From assembly GCA_010094045.1 (NCBI GenBank), contig ML986581.1, positions 806,001 through 870,000 on the forward strand: 64,000 nucleotides of DNA, written 5' to 3'. The position numbers and the translations under genes were made by a program. How positions within the stretch are numbered: position 1 is the stretch's first letter; the number at the start of each line of letters is the position of its first letter. The notes beneath the pieces were generated by a model. It saw only the letters and a list, made by a program, of their open reading frames with translations, was not told where the DNA came from and ran no database searches. Shown here one piece after another: positions 1 through 10,561 of this stretch. The DNA is from Lojkania enalia (Eukaryota > Ascomycota > Dothideomycetes > Pleosporales).

Positions 1-2
1 TA

Positions 3-720
3 CTTCCCGAGACCTTGTTTCTAAGTGTCAATTATGTGGATCGATTCCTCTCTTGCAAGGTTGTCTCCTTAGGCAAGTTGCAGCTTGTTGGAGCTACCGC
101 TCTCTTCGTAGCAGCAAAGTACGAAGAGATCAACTGCCCATCTGTCCAAGAAATCGTCTACATGGTGGATGGGGCATATACCGCCGATGAAATCCTTAAG
201 GCCGAACGTTTCATGTTGAGCATGCTACAATTCGAGTTAGGGTGGCCAGGTCCAATGAGTTTCCTTAGAAGAATTAGCAAAGCCGATGATTACGACCTCG
301 AGACCCGCACGCTTGCAAAATATTTTCTCGAGATTGCCATCATGGATGAACGCTTCGTCGGCTGTTCTCCTAGTTTTCTTGCAGCAGGAGCGCATTGCTT
401 AGCTCGCTACATGCTCAAGAAAGGCGATTGGGTAGGCTTTCCCTTTCTCTTTTTTAAATGGCCGCTAATACTTGTAGTCCTTGGCGCACGTTCATTACTC
501 TGGGTATACTTTATTACAATTGCGCCAGCTTGTATTGGTAATTCTGGAATGTTGCGACAACCCTCAAAAACATCATGCTGCCGTCTACGACAAATATTCC
601 GATAAGCGCTACAAGCGAGCCTCAGTCTTCGTTGAAACAGAACTTTCCAAAGGCTTCCAACTTCCTTTCGTGTCCAGGGACAGTCTTGCAGGTCATAATC
701 AGAACTGGAGACGAAAGTAG
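3..720 (+). CDS. B-type (mitotic) cyclin, 3' part
   Basis: C-terminal portion of a G2/M cyclin of the NimE/Clb class, the regulatory partner of the cyclin-dependent kinase. The frame is open from base 3, so the 5' end lies outside the window. Two exons are seen, 3-431 and 478-720, joined by a 46-nt intron (GTAGGC..TGTAG). The first exon starts inside the cyclin N-box (LPETLFLSVNYVDRFLS, then the LVGATALFVAAKYEE helix and the KAERFML..L segment); the second carries the end of the cyclin C-domain (AHVHYSGYT) and ends in a TAG at 718-720. The destruction box and the start would be upstream. Mitotic cyclin identity is strong from the conserved box sequence; the exact paralogue cannot be settled from this fragment. 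Confidence 0.9.
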
Positions 721-1575
721 ATATTCGATTCACAGGCTTATTAGGTACATACCCTGTCTAACGGCGTATCAGGTGCCACCTAGTCCTTGGGATTTCCTAC
801 GAGGCGGGAATGTTTACTCCCACTTATGGAGCTCCACAGCCTCGCAGGTAATCGAGATCTTCCCCATTCTTGTCTATTGTTCACGGACTCACGGTGTTTC
901 GGTGGCCATCTGAAGCAGTTTACACCCTCGCTTAACTACTATTCCCACGGCGTATACGGATTCATGGTCTAGTCACTATACGCACACCCCGGCTTACCGC
1001 TTCTAATTTTTTCCATTTGAGAGCAAGGAGGGACGTCGAGGACAGTAGGCTAGGAGTATCGTCCGAAGCTGCACTTCTGTATTTTCTTGCATTATCGAGC
1101 GTGGCAGGACTGGGCATTAATGACCGACATGAAGTCATGACCATATTTAATTTCCCCCATCACTGCGTTGCCGCAGAGGATCCTCCTTGTTTCCATTTGC
1201 TGGTCTAATAGAAGGTCAGGTCCACTGCAAGCCTCGGCGGAGTTTGATGGCGCTTAGCTTGCGGCTGAACACATAGAGAAAAGTGCCCAAGGCTTGCTTC
1301 ATCCTGGAATGCTTGTATAATTTGCTTGACTATGATCTTACGTTTGTGATATGTAATGGAGCCCGAGCGTATGCCCCCATGCCGCTCTCGACCTGACCCC
1401 GAAATAACGAGTCCTATTGCATGTCGCCTGCCCATCAACAGACGTCAACATCTAGCCCTCTCCATATGACCCAAAATCTCACTCGCTATCGGGTATGATT
1501 CCTGAAAGGCGCCCTCCGCTGATATGCTGCGATACTGCAAATGGGTTGCGCGACTACCAATATAAGTAAACATAA
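721..1575. other. Convergent intergenic stretch, no gene seen
   Basis: This lies between the 3' ends of the cyclin (+) and LSM3 (-). Only short, unrecognisable ORFs are present, and I see no RNA gene or repeat. Confidence 0.6.
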
Positions 1576-2023
1576 TCACAGTGCCGTTCCATCCTGGGGC
1601 GCGATCAGGACCACAGAGTCGCCTGTTTTTCCTCAGCGTGTGAAGCTTTATCATACTCACGAAATCCATACCTCGTACGAAAAGCATCTCCGACTGCTTT
1701 TTAACAGTCTGTCACAATCAGCTTGTGTAACACTTCGCATGCATTTATCTCACGCACCCTAACTCGTGGTGGCTCATCCTCGTCTTCTTCCTCTGCGACA
1801 TAGATGGTCTCTTCAACGTCTCCGAGAACAAGGTTGCAGTGGCTATCGTACGCCTGTGTAGATCATTAGAATCACATCCCAAGCTATGTCGGAGCGTTTT
1901 CAGACATACGTGAAGACGCCCTTTGAGCTCGCGGTCGCCGCGCAGCTTAACGACAACCACTTCGTCGATACACAGGCGCACAAGGTCGAGCGGTTCGGAA
2001 GAGACGTCCTCTTTCTCCTCCAT
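1576..2023 (-). CDS. LSM3: U6 snRNA-associated Sm-like protein LSm3
   Basis: A 97-residue Sm-like protein, subunit of the Lsm1-7 (mRNA decay) and Lsm2-8 (U6 snRNA) rings. Four exons on the minus strand: 2023-1910, 1853-1758, 1708-1672 and 1622-1576, with introns of 56, 49 and 49 nt, all GT..AG and in phase. The joined protein has Sm1 ([21 protein letters not shown], then RELKGRLH), the linker [19 protein letters not shown], an acidic loop and Sm2 ([16 protein letters not shown]), ending QDGTAL. Length fits the family (about 90-100). The start chosen is the ATG just before [10 protein letters not shown]. The third exon is only 37 nt, so no single ORF reveals the gene. It is head-to-head with the YBP-family gene, 247 bp apart. 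Identity is firm. Confidence 0.93.
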
Positions 2024-2270
2024 ATTAAGCGAGGGCAGATGAATGCGAAGTTGGCGGTGGTTGTTCAAATCCTGGATTTTGACTGGAGTTCCCCAGGTTC
2101 AAGCTCCAATGGCTTGGCGACAGCGGGACACTAAGGTTCGCGCTACTAGTTCTAGGTGCGTCTATTGCGTCAAGCCGCCTGTGCCTGCATACAAGTGAAT
2201 AGGTTCCCGCAAACAACCCACCTTAGTCAATATATTCACCTCAACCGGAATCTTGAGGGTAACAGACAGC
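2024..2270. promoter_or_regulatory. Bidirectional promoter, LSM3 / YBP-family gene
   Basis: These 247 bp separate two divergent start codons, so both promoters and both 5' UTRs must sit here. I see no confident TATA box. Inferred from gene orientation only. Confidence 0.5.
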
Positions 2271-4280
2271 ATGGCCGAGGAACAGCAAGAGCAGAACCCG
2301 CTCTTAGCGGCGCTCCCTCCCGCTACCGACTATCTGACCTATCTGACCATTGTCGAATACAATCTCACTGAAGAAAACCTTCCCCTTCTCCATCAGATTC
2401 TACAAGACACGGAGCTCACCTCTAACATTGGTTGGGATTTGGTCCATTTACTGTTACCTTTGCTGCCTGCGTCAGAAGAATGTCTGCAGGACGTAGCTGC
2501 TCGTGGCAATCCACGCGAAGTCATCTTAAAAGTCACGGAAGCACTGCGCTTGCTTGACTTTGAAGATCCTCAGCAAGATTCCGAAGACGAAGGCGCTACT
2601 CCCATCACCAAGGCATCCTCGAGTCGAGCAGCGCCCATTCAACTAGGAGAATCAAGTCTCTCCCCCGTGTTGCCACACGAGACGCTACCGCCGCTCCCGC
2701 TCCTCAAATTTGAAGTCCTCCTGACGTTACTCTCGACCCTCCACAGACGCGTGAAGACCAAATATCCGAGTCGTTTTCTCTCAACAAGTCTCCAGGCCGT
2801 GCTAGCCGCATATAACAGATCAAAGCATCACCTAGATGAGCTAACACTATCTGCTATTAAATTCATCAACACACTTTCCGGAACTAAGAGGCCTCACCTT
2901 CCGCCTCGCACCAGCAGCGGTAATCTACTCAGGACGGGAACTGGTCTTTCTGAGCCAGACCCAGAGGCGCAGAGTGAACTTCCTACTACCGATGAAAACG
3001 TATTGACGAACCGGTTGTTTCAGTCATTCCTTACACACGTCTTAGAAGATTACATCCTATCCCTTTCCTCAGACCAGGATGTCCCTGGTCTTTCATGGTC
3101 TAGTAGGCTGATGGAGAAATACGAACCTCAGAGAATTGTACCCAACAAGACCACTTACGCAGAGAGGTTTGCAGAAGAAGGGAGCCTAAAGGCACGATCG
3201 ACCATAGTAGGGCAGATTGTTGCTCTCGCTCAGGATCTAGGGCTTCCAACCGATGAGCTTATTCGGACCGTTCAAGATCCAGAAATGGAGAAGCAAGGAG
3301 CTCCCGGACAAGAAGATGAGCCTCCATCATCCGCTGAGGATATCCCTTTATCCAAGACGGGTTCTTTGCTTTTGCTTGTAGCACGTCAAGTAAAGCGAGA
3401 ATTATATGCGACCGTCGAGCGTACTGAGGACTCTGCGGTTTCCATTTTCCCCGACCACGAAATTATTCTCAACAACTTTGTAGGCACGCTCGGCCCACAT
3501 ACCATCGGCTTGGAACCTGAAGCTTTACTCGATGCAATATTGTCACTTGCCTTGATTGCTATTAAGAAGAATCGCATAGGTGAACTAGTAGACGATGAAA
3601 ATTTCGCGAAGTACCTACAGGTGTTATCACTTGTGTCCGCGAACACGCCATCTCCCAGCCTTCGATACCACGCTCATTACGTTACGTCAACTATTCTACG
3701 TTCTCATCCCTCCGACCTGGTTCGGCTGGCTTTCATTCGCGACACTCTGGAGCACTGCCCTTATGAGAACCTCAAAGCAAGCGCCGTGGGCTGGCTCAAA
3801 GGTGAAACACTCGAAGCAAATATGCCGCCAAGTCCATCACCAGACTCTGAATCTCATTCGCCTCCTGGAAACGATACTCTATCGATCTTCGCTACGCCAG
3901 TAGCACTCTCCAACGTATCGCCATTCCTATTTCCCGACCTGAGGTCGTCCTTCACGTCTTTAGTTGAAGTATCGGACAGCTGGATGCAGTTCCGTACCGA
4001 GCTTGGATTTTTCCTTGCAACTCTGAATTTCTACTGGCTTCTTTTGACAGCGAAGGTTGTTCATGAGAATCTAGATATTACAGGCCTTCACAAGGCAAGT
4101 CATATTGAGGATAATTACCTGACACCTCTAAAACAGGCTATTGGGCGCTTTAGGGAATCATTGAAAGATGACGGGGAGTTAGCAATTGTGGAGGGTTCCG
4201 AGGGAATGGTCGCTGCGCAGACAGACTTGATGATATTGGAGGACGTGATTGAAAGAGTCGAGAAGGGCACCAAGGGGTAA
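2271..4280 (+). CDS. YBP1/YBP2-Alf4-glomulin family protein
   Basis: Intron-less gene for about 669 residues. The ATG at 2271 (MAEEQQEQNP) is preferred; the open frame extends six codons further but only to a TTG. The protein is mostly alpha-helical and solenoid-like, with long leucine-rich helices (for example DLVHLLLPLLPASEECLQDVA near residues 60-85), a low-complexity acidic/serine stretch around 105-135, and a C-terminal helical region. The overall pattern matches the fungal Yap1-binding-protein / kinetochore Ybp2 family, whose yeast members support the oxidative-stress factor Yap1 (Ybp1) or kinetochore integrity (Ybp2). Family membership comes from recognising the N-terminal segment; which yeast function applies is unknown. 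Paired divergently with LSM3. Confidence 0.72.
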   Translation: MAEEQQEQNPLLAALPPATDYLTYLTIVEYNLTEENLPLLHQILQDTELTSNIGWDLVHLLLPLLPASEECLQDVAARGNPREVILKVTEALRLLDFEDPQQDSEDEGATPITKASSSRAAPIQLGESSLSPVLPHETLPPLPLLKFEVLLTLLSTLHRRVKTKYPSRFLSTSLQAVLAAYNRSKHHLDELTLSAIKFINTLSGTKRPHLPPRTSSGNLLRTGTGLSEPDPEAQSELPTTDENVLTNRLFQSFLTHVLEDYILSLSSDQDVPGLSWSSRLMEKYEPQRIVPNKTTYAERFAEEGSLKARSTIVGQIVALAQDLGLPTDELIRTVQDPEMEKQGAPGQEDEPPSSAEDIPLSKTGSLLLLVARQVKRELYATVERTEDSAVSIFPDHEIILNNFVGTLGPHTIGLEPEALLDAILSLALIAIKKNRIGELVDDENFAKYLQVLSLVSANTPSPSLRYHAHYVTSTILRSHPSDLVRLAFIRDTLEHCPYENLKASAVGWLKGETLEANMPPSPSPDSESHSPPGNDTLSIFATPVALSNVSPFLFPDLRSSFTSLVEVSDSWMQFRTELGFFLATLNFYWLLLTAKVVHENLDITGLHKASHIEDNYLTPLKQAIGRFRESLKDDGELAIVEGSEGMVAAQTDLMILEDVIERVEKGTKG

Positions 4281-5374
4281 TAGTGTACTAAGTGATTTGG
4301 TATTTAAATAGGGGGTTTGCACCTGGGTAATGAATAGCATGAGTTGTGAATACATTGTAAATGAATTACTGAAAAACACATCCTTTATTTGTTAGAATTA
4401 TGCTTGTAAATGTCATACCTTCAAGTTTCGTCTATTATCGGCTCCTCTCTAAAATGATATAATGTAAGAGTGATAACGTACTGCTGCATATTGAAGGTCT
4501 TCTCATATGAATTGAAACAAGCCTATATTTTCCTTATTTGCTATATTGTACTGATTATTTTACTGTTAAAAGACTCTCTCCCCCTATCATCCCAAAGATT
4601 TAACCCTTCTCGGAACCTAACCGTGTATAATATGTTCTTCAATAACGACATCATATTCAGGACGCATGGCTGAGTTTTCAGGGAACTAAGGAAAGAGTTC
4701 AATGCATCCTTCTCCAATTGTAGGCCTCTGTTGTATGAGAACGCTGGAGCAGGTGGTAGAGCTGAGCGGGGGAGATGTCTTCGCTTTAACGTTAGACGTG
4801 TCTATCAGCTTTCTTTTTTGGGAATTTCCTGTTGTTGCAGACGGTTGTTGTTGATAGTGGAGTGGAAGGTAGTTAGATGGCATGACAGTGCATTAATTGA
4901 GCGAGTGCAGGCGAAAGCACGGAGCGTCGCAGCTACAGTTGTTGGTTCTAGTAGCTCAGTGAATGATGAGGGTGATTGAGATCGTCACATGTCTAGCACG
5001 TTCCTAGTTTTGTATTTACATTATTATTCCTCAAGCTTCCCTATGATATTCTATCATTCCTCTTTTCCTTAGTCATGCTATTCTATCGCACTATGCATAA
5101 GATTGAAAATTAGATACCGTGAGGAGTTTTGAATTATGGAAAGCATAGTTTGTCCACCGCAATGGAAGCTTCGGAAACAATGATTTACCCACAGGCTTAG
5201 ATTCAATAAAAATTCACTATATAACCTACTAATTTTACCAAGCAACATTATGCATTCATTCCTCATGTCATTATTTCCGAGATTCCGGCGCACGGGCCAC
5301 TTCTTTCCGATTATATTCTTACCTAGCCTGAAGCTCCAAACAAATTACAATTTTTTTTGGCGACGCTGCGTAAC
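4281..5374. other. AT-rich intergenic stretch, no gene seen
   Basis: About 1.1 kb, conspicuously AT-rich between roughly 4380 and 4680 and again at 4990-5370. Only short AT-driven ORFs occur. It holds the 3' flank of the YBP-family gene and the promoter of the next gene. No repeat or element could be recognised. Confidence 0.55.
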
Positions 5375-6196
5375 ATGGAGTCCTTCAGCCTTGAGGTACG
5401 ATTCTAATATATTGCTTTTCAGTGTAAGTTGTCTGTTAATGCTGTGATACTAGGAATTCGACAAGCACGTCGAAAATTTACGATCGCAATTGACGTTCCT
5501 CACCTCCGCGCTTAACGCGACGGATCGCAATGCACCTGACTGGGCGGCTGGAGATCTCCTGGCTTTGCGGAACGGCACCTCAAGGTTGCAAGATGATATG
5601 TGCAGGTTCAGATCCCGAATAATGGAGGAAGAAGTTGCTACTCTCAAGGTATAGGGAACTCTTAGTTGGCTACATTCGCTTGAAAGAAGCATGGGAAGGA
5701 CAAGAGGCTGACGCGCAATTAGCCTTCAAATAAGAGACTCAGTATAGAAGGGAGTCAGGGCTCTAGCCTGCCACCCACTGACCACTCAAACGCCCAAAGC
5801 GAGTCATCCACGGCGCCCGAACTGCCTCCTTCCGCAGACGCAGATCCACACGCAACAGGGCCCGAGCCACCAATTCAAGAGGATGGCTATGAAGTCCAAT
5901 ACATGGATATATCTTCCTTGGTCAATCAACGGCTTCACGAAAGTAGAATGCGCAGGCTAATGGATTCGCCGCGGACAGCGCAAAAACGGAAACATGACGT
6001 CTTTGTAGAGGATTGGACGGAGGATATGGAGGGGTCTGAGGATACGAAATCTGAGGCTCTTTCAAGGGAGCAAAGCCCAGTCAAGAAGCTGAAGGCTTTC
6101 GGGAGTTTTGAGCAAGCGTTGAAGAGGAAGGATGGTCGAATGCCAGGCGAGGGAGATGAAGGTGTTGAGGTCGGGAGAAAGAAGCAGAGAAAATAA
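5375..6196 (+). CDS. Conserved-looking hypothetical protein with helical N-terminus
   Basis: Proposed three-exon gene: 5375-5395 (seven codons, MESFSLE), 5454-5648 and 5723-6196, with introns of 58 and 74 nt (GTACGA..CTAG and GTATAG..TTAG). Phases agree and the joined frame runs for 229 residues. Residues 8-72 are predicted helical (EFDKHVENLRSQLTFL..; RLQDDMCRFRSRIMEEEVATL), followed by a Pro/Ser/Ala-rich acidic linker and a basic C-terminus (KRKH.., KKLKAFG, ending GRKKQRK) that could be a nuclear localisation signal. I do not recognise the family and no function is assigned. The tiny first exon rests only on splice signals and phase; the last exon is the most certain part. Confidence 0.55.
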
Positions 6197-6648
6197 GAGG
6201 ATCATGGGAATTTGTGGTTCTGGTCCCTGTATATATATAAAATAGCATTGTATGATCAAATGGTAATTACTGGGCTGCGCAATGTGATATAGCTGCTGAT
6301 ATTGGAGCGCTGGAGTGGTAGGGCGACATAGGGTTCTTACCCGAGGAACACCCTAATAACATGCTAAGTATGAGGGCGTCTCGAACAGGACCTATCTGGA
6401 TATTGTGCAATTGTCACTCATAGCTTCGTTCGACGGTACACTGGAGCATATCCCCGTGGCTCCTAAACGGTATCGGGTATGGGAAAGTTTAGCCGAGTAC
6501 ATTAGCGGGCATCCGTTAGGGCGGGTCTTTGGCGTCATGAACATTTTGAGCTTTCCCTTCATCCAACGAAGCAATCATTAGCGCGCAGCGGGCTTCTGCC
6601 CTGGCTTCTGTACGAACAATAAAGTCTTCAAACGAGGCAACATCTACG
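6197..6648. other. Intergenic stretch, no gene seen
   Basis: 452 bp between two plus-strand genes. It includes a short AT-rich terminator-like region just after 6196. Nothing else is recognisable. Confidence 0.5.
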
Positions 6649-7212
6649 ATGATGGCAACTCCTCAACCTCCCCTTACACCCGAGCAGCGCCTCGCGCTCG
6701 AAGAAAAAGCCCGCTACGACCGCCTAACCCGCAACCTCGCCATCGGCGGCGTAATTATCTGCCCCATAGTTGCATTAGTCCCCCCTCGGAAACTTGATCT
6801 CTATACCTTCTCGCTAGCCATGGGTTTCTACCTTTCCGCTGACCACCTTTCCTCTCATTACACCGGCAAATCCCTCATCCACCAGATCCCTCTACCCAGC
6901 GCACCCGGCAGTGCGTTGCCCACGGAGAAAGCGAGGGAGATGCAGCGGCAGATCAAGGAGAAAGAGGCGATGGAAAAGGGCAGTGAGACACTAAAAGATA
7001 GGGAGAAGAATAAGACCTTGTGGCACAAGATTTGGATGGGGGATGAGAAGGAGGGTTGGAAGGAGAGGAGACTGGAAGAGGAGAGGAAGGCGCTAGCTGA
7101 AGGAAAAAGTTATCAGAGCCTCATTCTCGACCAAATTTGGGAAGTCTGGAATTGGGATAAGAAGAAAAATGGAGATGGGAAGGGGAAGAGTGATCAAGAG
7201 AAGAAGGATTGA
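6649..7212 (+). CDS. Small two-helix membrane protein with charged C-terminal coil
   Basis: Single-exon ORF of 187 residues with two adjacent ATGs (6649 and 6652). Visible parts: a short N-terminal tail with a PPLTPEQRLALEEKAR helix; a hydrophobic segment (LAIGGVIICPIVALVPP, about 30-47) followed by PRKLDLYTFSLAMGFYLSADHLS, which looks like a second membrane segment; then a long Lys/Glu-rich amphipathic region (about 100-187) with IKEKEAMEKGSE and RRLEEERKALAEG. The layout resembles small fungal proteins loosely annotated as rhomboid-family-like, but no rhomboid catalytic Ser/His motif is visible, so I make no protease claim. A mitochondrial or ER membrane location is plausible but not shown. 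Confidence 0.6.
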   Translation: MMATPQPPLTPEQRLALEEKARYDRLTRNLAIGGVIICPIVALVPPRKLDLYTFSLAMGFYLSADHLSSHYTGKSLIHQIPLPSAPGSALPTEKAREMQRQIKEKEAMEKGSETLKDREKNKTLWHKIWMGDEKEGWKERRLEEERKALAEGKSYQSLILDQIWEVWNWDKKKNGDGKGKSDQEKKD

Positions 7213-7593
7213 AGGAGGAGAAAGGAGTTTTTGGTGTAGGTTGCTGTTGATATATGTAAGAGTATGATATATTGAATGGGTTTGTATATTAGGGGCTGGA
7301 TATAGGACAATAGCATTGGGCGGTTGGCGTTCTAATTTGGGTAGGCATGTTCTACAAATCAATAGAGTTGTCTTACAATCCCACAACAAGGGTCAACATA
7401 AGAAGTTTTCAATCATTGAAAGAGAGATAATCAATGCTTCCTAAAATGCGAAATTTACTCTTTGAACACCAAGCAAAAGGCGTAAGACGATGCTCATCTT
7501 ACGGACCATTTTTGAGCTCTCAATATCAGAAAAGAAGACTTGCAGTGGTTTAAGAATGGCCGTTCACTTTGAAGGCATCATCCCCTACAACTC
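7213..7593. other. Convergent intergenic stretch, no gene seen
   Basis: 381 bp between the ends of a plus- and a minus-strand gene. It is AT-rich and consistent with the two 3' UTRs. Confidence 0.5.
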
Positions 7594-8703
7594 TCACAAC
7601 CGATTAGAGCCTAAACCGCTGACAAGGATCCGCAAGTCGGCTTTATTTGAAGACACCCCCTCCCACATACTTGCAGTAAGAAAGGCACGGTTTTCCAACT
7701 TGATAGAGGCTTCCATATTGCAAAGGCTAGGTGAGTACAAGAAGTTCTGCTTAGCATGCTTCAAGCACGAATTGACGAGTTGTCCCCCATATTGTGGCTG
7801 GGGTAGTCCGAAACTAGGCTTCTTGCCTGACCCTGTCTCAAACAGATACACCGCAGGTGGTTTTGATTTATGCCATTTGGGTTTGGCCTCTTGATATTTT
7901 ATATCTTTTGCCGCCTTTCTCTTACATCTAGTAATCGCTACATTTCCCTTCGGCATGCCTTTGTATGCTTTACAAGGTAGAAGATGCACGATCACCTGTT
8001 TTTTCGCGGTTCCCTGTGAGATTAAAGGCAGTTCAGGGGTAAACTGGATATTTTCTCTGCCTATTTCCAAATTCTGGAGCGCATCTGCGATTTCGGAAAC
8101 CGTGACCTGCGGCTTCTGCGGCGCACTTGGCAAAAAGTCTCGCCTACCAGCCTTCCCGATGAATGTCGGATTCCCTAACCTATTCTCAGCCAATCCCCTT
8201 TCAGTATTCGTCTTCGCTTTTTCAAATAACCCCGCGGTATAAACTCTCACCATTTCTTTCCCATCTTCATTCTCTACAATAGCTTGAGTACTTCACGCGG
8301 ATAACAATAATGACAATATCTCTTCCAGGTCTGGATGTGAGATATCGCCGCGCGCGTAGAAGAGCCCGATGTTTGTGCATAGTTTATCTGTGATGGGGAA
8401 GTTGCAGATGCAGTTTTCGAGTATTAGCATGACGTCTTTAGGGGTGGCAGCGTTGGTGTGTAGGTAGAATATTATGGATGAGGTGCAGTTGAACTTTCCG
8501 TCATCTGGGAGGTTATTGGAATGTGCGAAGCGGTGGGCAGCGACTAGCGTTTCGAGCCCCGAGGGAGGTTCCGGCGTTCTACTTGGCGTAGTTAGGGGCA
8601 TACCTAGCTCGCTGTCAGTGTTGTCTTCGGCGTCCGAGAGATCAATTATGAAAGGTTCGATAGAGGGAGGGACTGGACTGGGAACTCGGGTAGTGGAAAC
8701 CAT
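7594..8703 (-). pseudogene. Hypothetical gene interrupted by one in-frame TGA
   Basis: Two ORFs (8703-8293 and 8253-7594) lie in the same frame with only 39 nt between them. Read through the TGA at 8295-8293, the frame is continuous for 370 codons including the terminal stop. The first part (136 aa) begins MVSTTRVPSPVPP and carries an acidic hydrophobic patch, FIIDLSDAED, resembling a SUMO-interacting motif, then a helical segment. The second part (219 aa from its own ATG) is basic and Pro/Lys-rich. I know no family for either. The codons between the stop and the next ATG read as ordinary sequence, which favours one ancestral gene broken by a nonsense change, stop readthrough, or a base-call error. 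No intron of sensible size removes the stop in phase. The alternative is two separate small genes. Confidence 0.5.
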
Positions 8704-9385
8704 TTGGGAGCCTGGAGTGCGCTCAAGTTGAAGAAGCCAATTTCGAAATATATACTGGGGAGTAACCTACGGGATAGAGTCAAACATAGGAAGTTTCCAG
8801 TGGTTAAAAATCACATTGGAGTCATACAATGTAGAACAGCAAAGGCATATCAGTTATATTATAATTAAAAGTATTGATGTTTTGGAAGTGAGCGAGTTAT
8901 ATCACACTAAACATTGTGAATGTAGAAAGACCGTTTGTGTTTTGTGAGTAGTAGAGAGATATGAAGACAAAACACTGTGAATCATCCCGAATGGACGACT
9001 TCGGCCAAAGAAATGTTCTTATTATATTGCCGGAGTTCGCAATATCTAACAAAGTGCTATTGAGAGCAATAGAGATATATGATGTGGTTGTCGCAAGACT
9101 ATTGGAGAGCAAGCGGGAAGAGGTCTCATTAAATCTTGAAACAAACGGATCTTGTGAATGCAAACAGCAATGGATCATGTCTGTTCACAGCATTCATTAA
9201 TGGACCAAATGAAATATGGCTTCGAGATCTGGCGATATATCCTGACGGGATCTTGTAAATATGCATCCGTGTGATGATCTTATCCCTCGTTTGAACAAGC
9301 CATTACATATTACAAGCTGGCCATAATCGATTATGTATAAACTTCTCGGGTTGAGAAGGGATAAGTACAAGCTTTAGACTTATTC
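8704..9385. other. Intergenic stretch, no gene seen
   Basis: About 680 bp, AT-rich between 8800 and 9200. Only unrecognised short ORFs occur on both strands (for example around 8961-9200). I do not support any of them. Confidence 0.5.
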
Positions 9386-9807
9386 TCAATCCGCCGGTTC
9401 GCTCTTAGATACAAGGTAATCTACAGATCCATAGACATCTGTCTCCGTCGCAGAGTCAAGATGCTTAGTCTTCCGTACAGTACTCTTACCTACAATGAGA
9501 ATTCTTGGCGGCAAAATCGGCGTGTCCCGGTAAATTGCGATGGCTACGACGCCGCCACTTTTGTCTCCACAGTAACTGTGCACTAACAGCTGGTGATAAA
9601 GCAATACTCACTCTATCAACTAGCCCAAAGCAACCATTATTCACGTAGTTAGGTTGTATATCTAGCACCTTGGTCAGAACTTCCAAGCCTTCCTCATTTG
9701 CACCAACCGATGGGTACTGGATAACGTAAGGCACGGGCATCTAGAACCAGAGAACGGCTATTTGGACTTACTCTGGGTGTTTCTGTGCTTAGCTGTTGTC
9801 TATCCAT
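9386..9807 (-). CDS. Possible small spliced gene, uncertain
   Basis: A tentative minus-strand gene. Three coding pieces look splice-joined: an ATG at 9807 giving MDRQQLSTETPR followed by a GTAAGT donor; a second piece from 9740 (MPVPYVIQYPSVGANEEG..) ending at a GTGAGT donor near 9611; and a third open frame ending in TGA at 9386 (..YLVSKSEPAD). The first intron would be only about 31 nt and I could not find a phase-perfect acceptor for the second, so the model is unproven. No family is recognised. It could be a decayed gene or chance ORFs with splice-like signals. Confidence 0.22.
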
Positions 9808-10561
9808 CTACGGCTCAATATTAGATCTATCATGCATACGTCAACCTTATCTATCCTGAAACTCCTGTAGGCACCACGAAGGTTCCGTCCTACCGACCTT
9901 CACGTGCTCTATGAGGACAGAAATTACTCCAGACTCGCCGCAAAGTGCGAAAAGGCCATGCATGATAAAGTCACGGGATGACCATATAAATATAATTAAC
10001 CCTCGCGCAACACGATGCACGCTAAGGGCTGGCCACCGGAATGGCCTGGATTCTTGGCCTCCCGCCCATTAATATTGCGGCAGATGTTGCATACATAGTA
10101 TCGCAATATAGGAAGGGACGTGTCAATGTCACAGTCAGCATCTGGGGTATGTCGCAGGCCAATGTATATGAATTGCCGTCATGCAATCAGGTACCGTATT
10201 GGATGCAGAAATATACAAGCACAAGCCCTATGATTCCTATCGAATAGTTAATGCTGTTGTGTGGGTTATCAATTCAAAGGGACTGCAAGTCCTGAAACGC
10301 CCGTAAAACGCTCAACGCCCGATATCGAGCGCTCAGTAGGGTCAAGGAGAATCTTTTTATTCCACACCGGTCTCATTTTCCCTCTTTCTTTTCCTGATAA
10401 ACATTTGGTAAGAGAAATGGTCCACTGCGTCAATACTGGTGGAATTGCCACCATTGTGAAACTCTGAATATTCTCTATTTTATGAGGGAGCCAGCCAGTC
10501 ACCTTACCTCATGCATTATGTTAGGTAGCCCAGCTGAGTTCATAACCATAGACAGTTCTTC
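9808..10561. other. Intergenic stretch, no gene seen
   Basis: About 750 bp upstream of the tentative gene and beyond the 3' end of EFM7. Two short plus-strand ORFs (10041-10247 and 10261-10467) have no recognisable content. Confidence 0.45.

Noticed and set aside
4281..5374. AT-rich stretch as a RIP-mutated transposon
   Set aside because: No remnant of transposase, reverse transcriptase or terminal repeats could be read, so AT richness alone is not enough.
8293..8295. Programmed TGA readthrough or selenocysteine
   Set aside because: The context is not TGA-CTA, and ascomycete fungi are not known to use selenocysteine. A mutation or sequence error is simpler.
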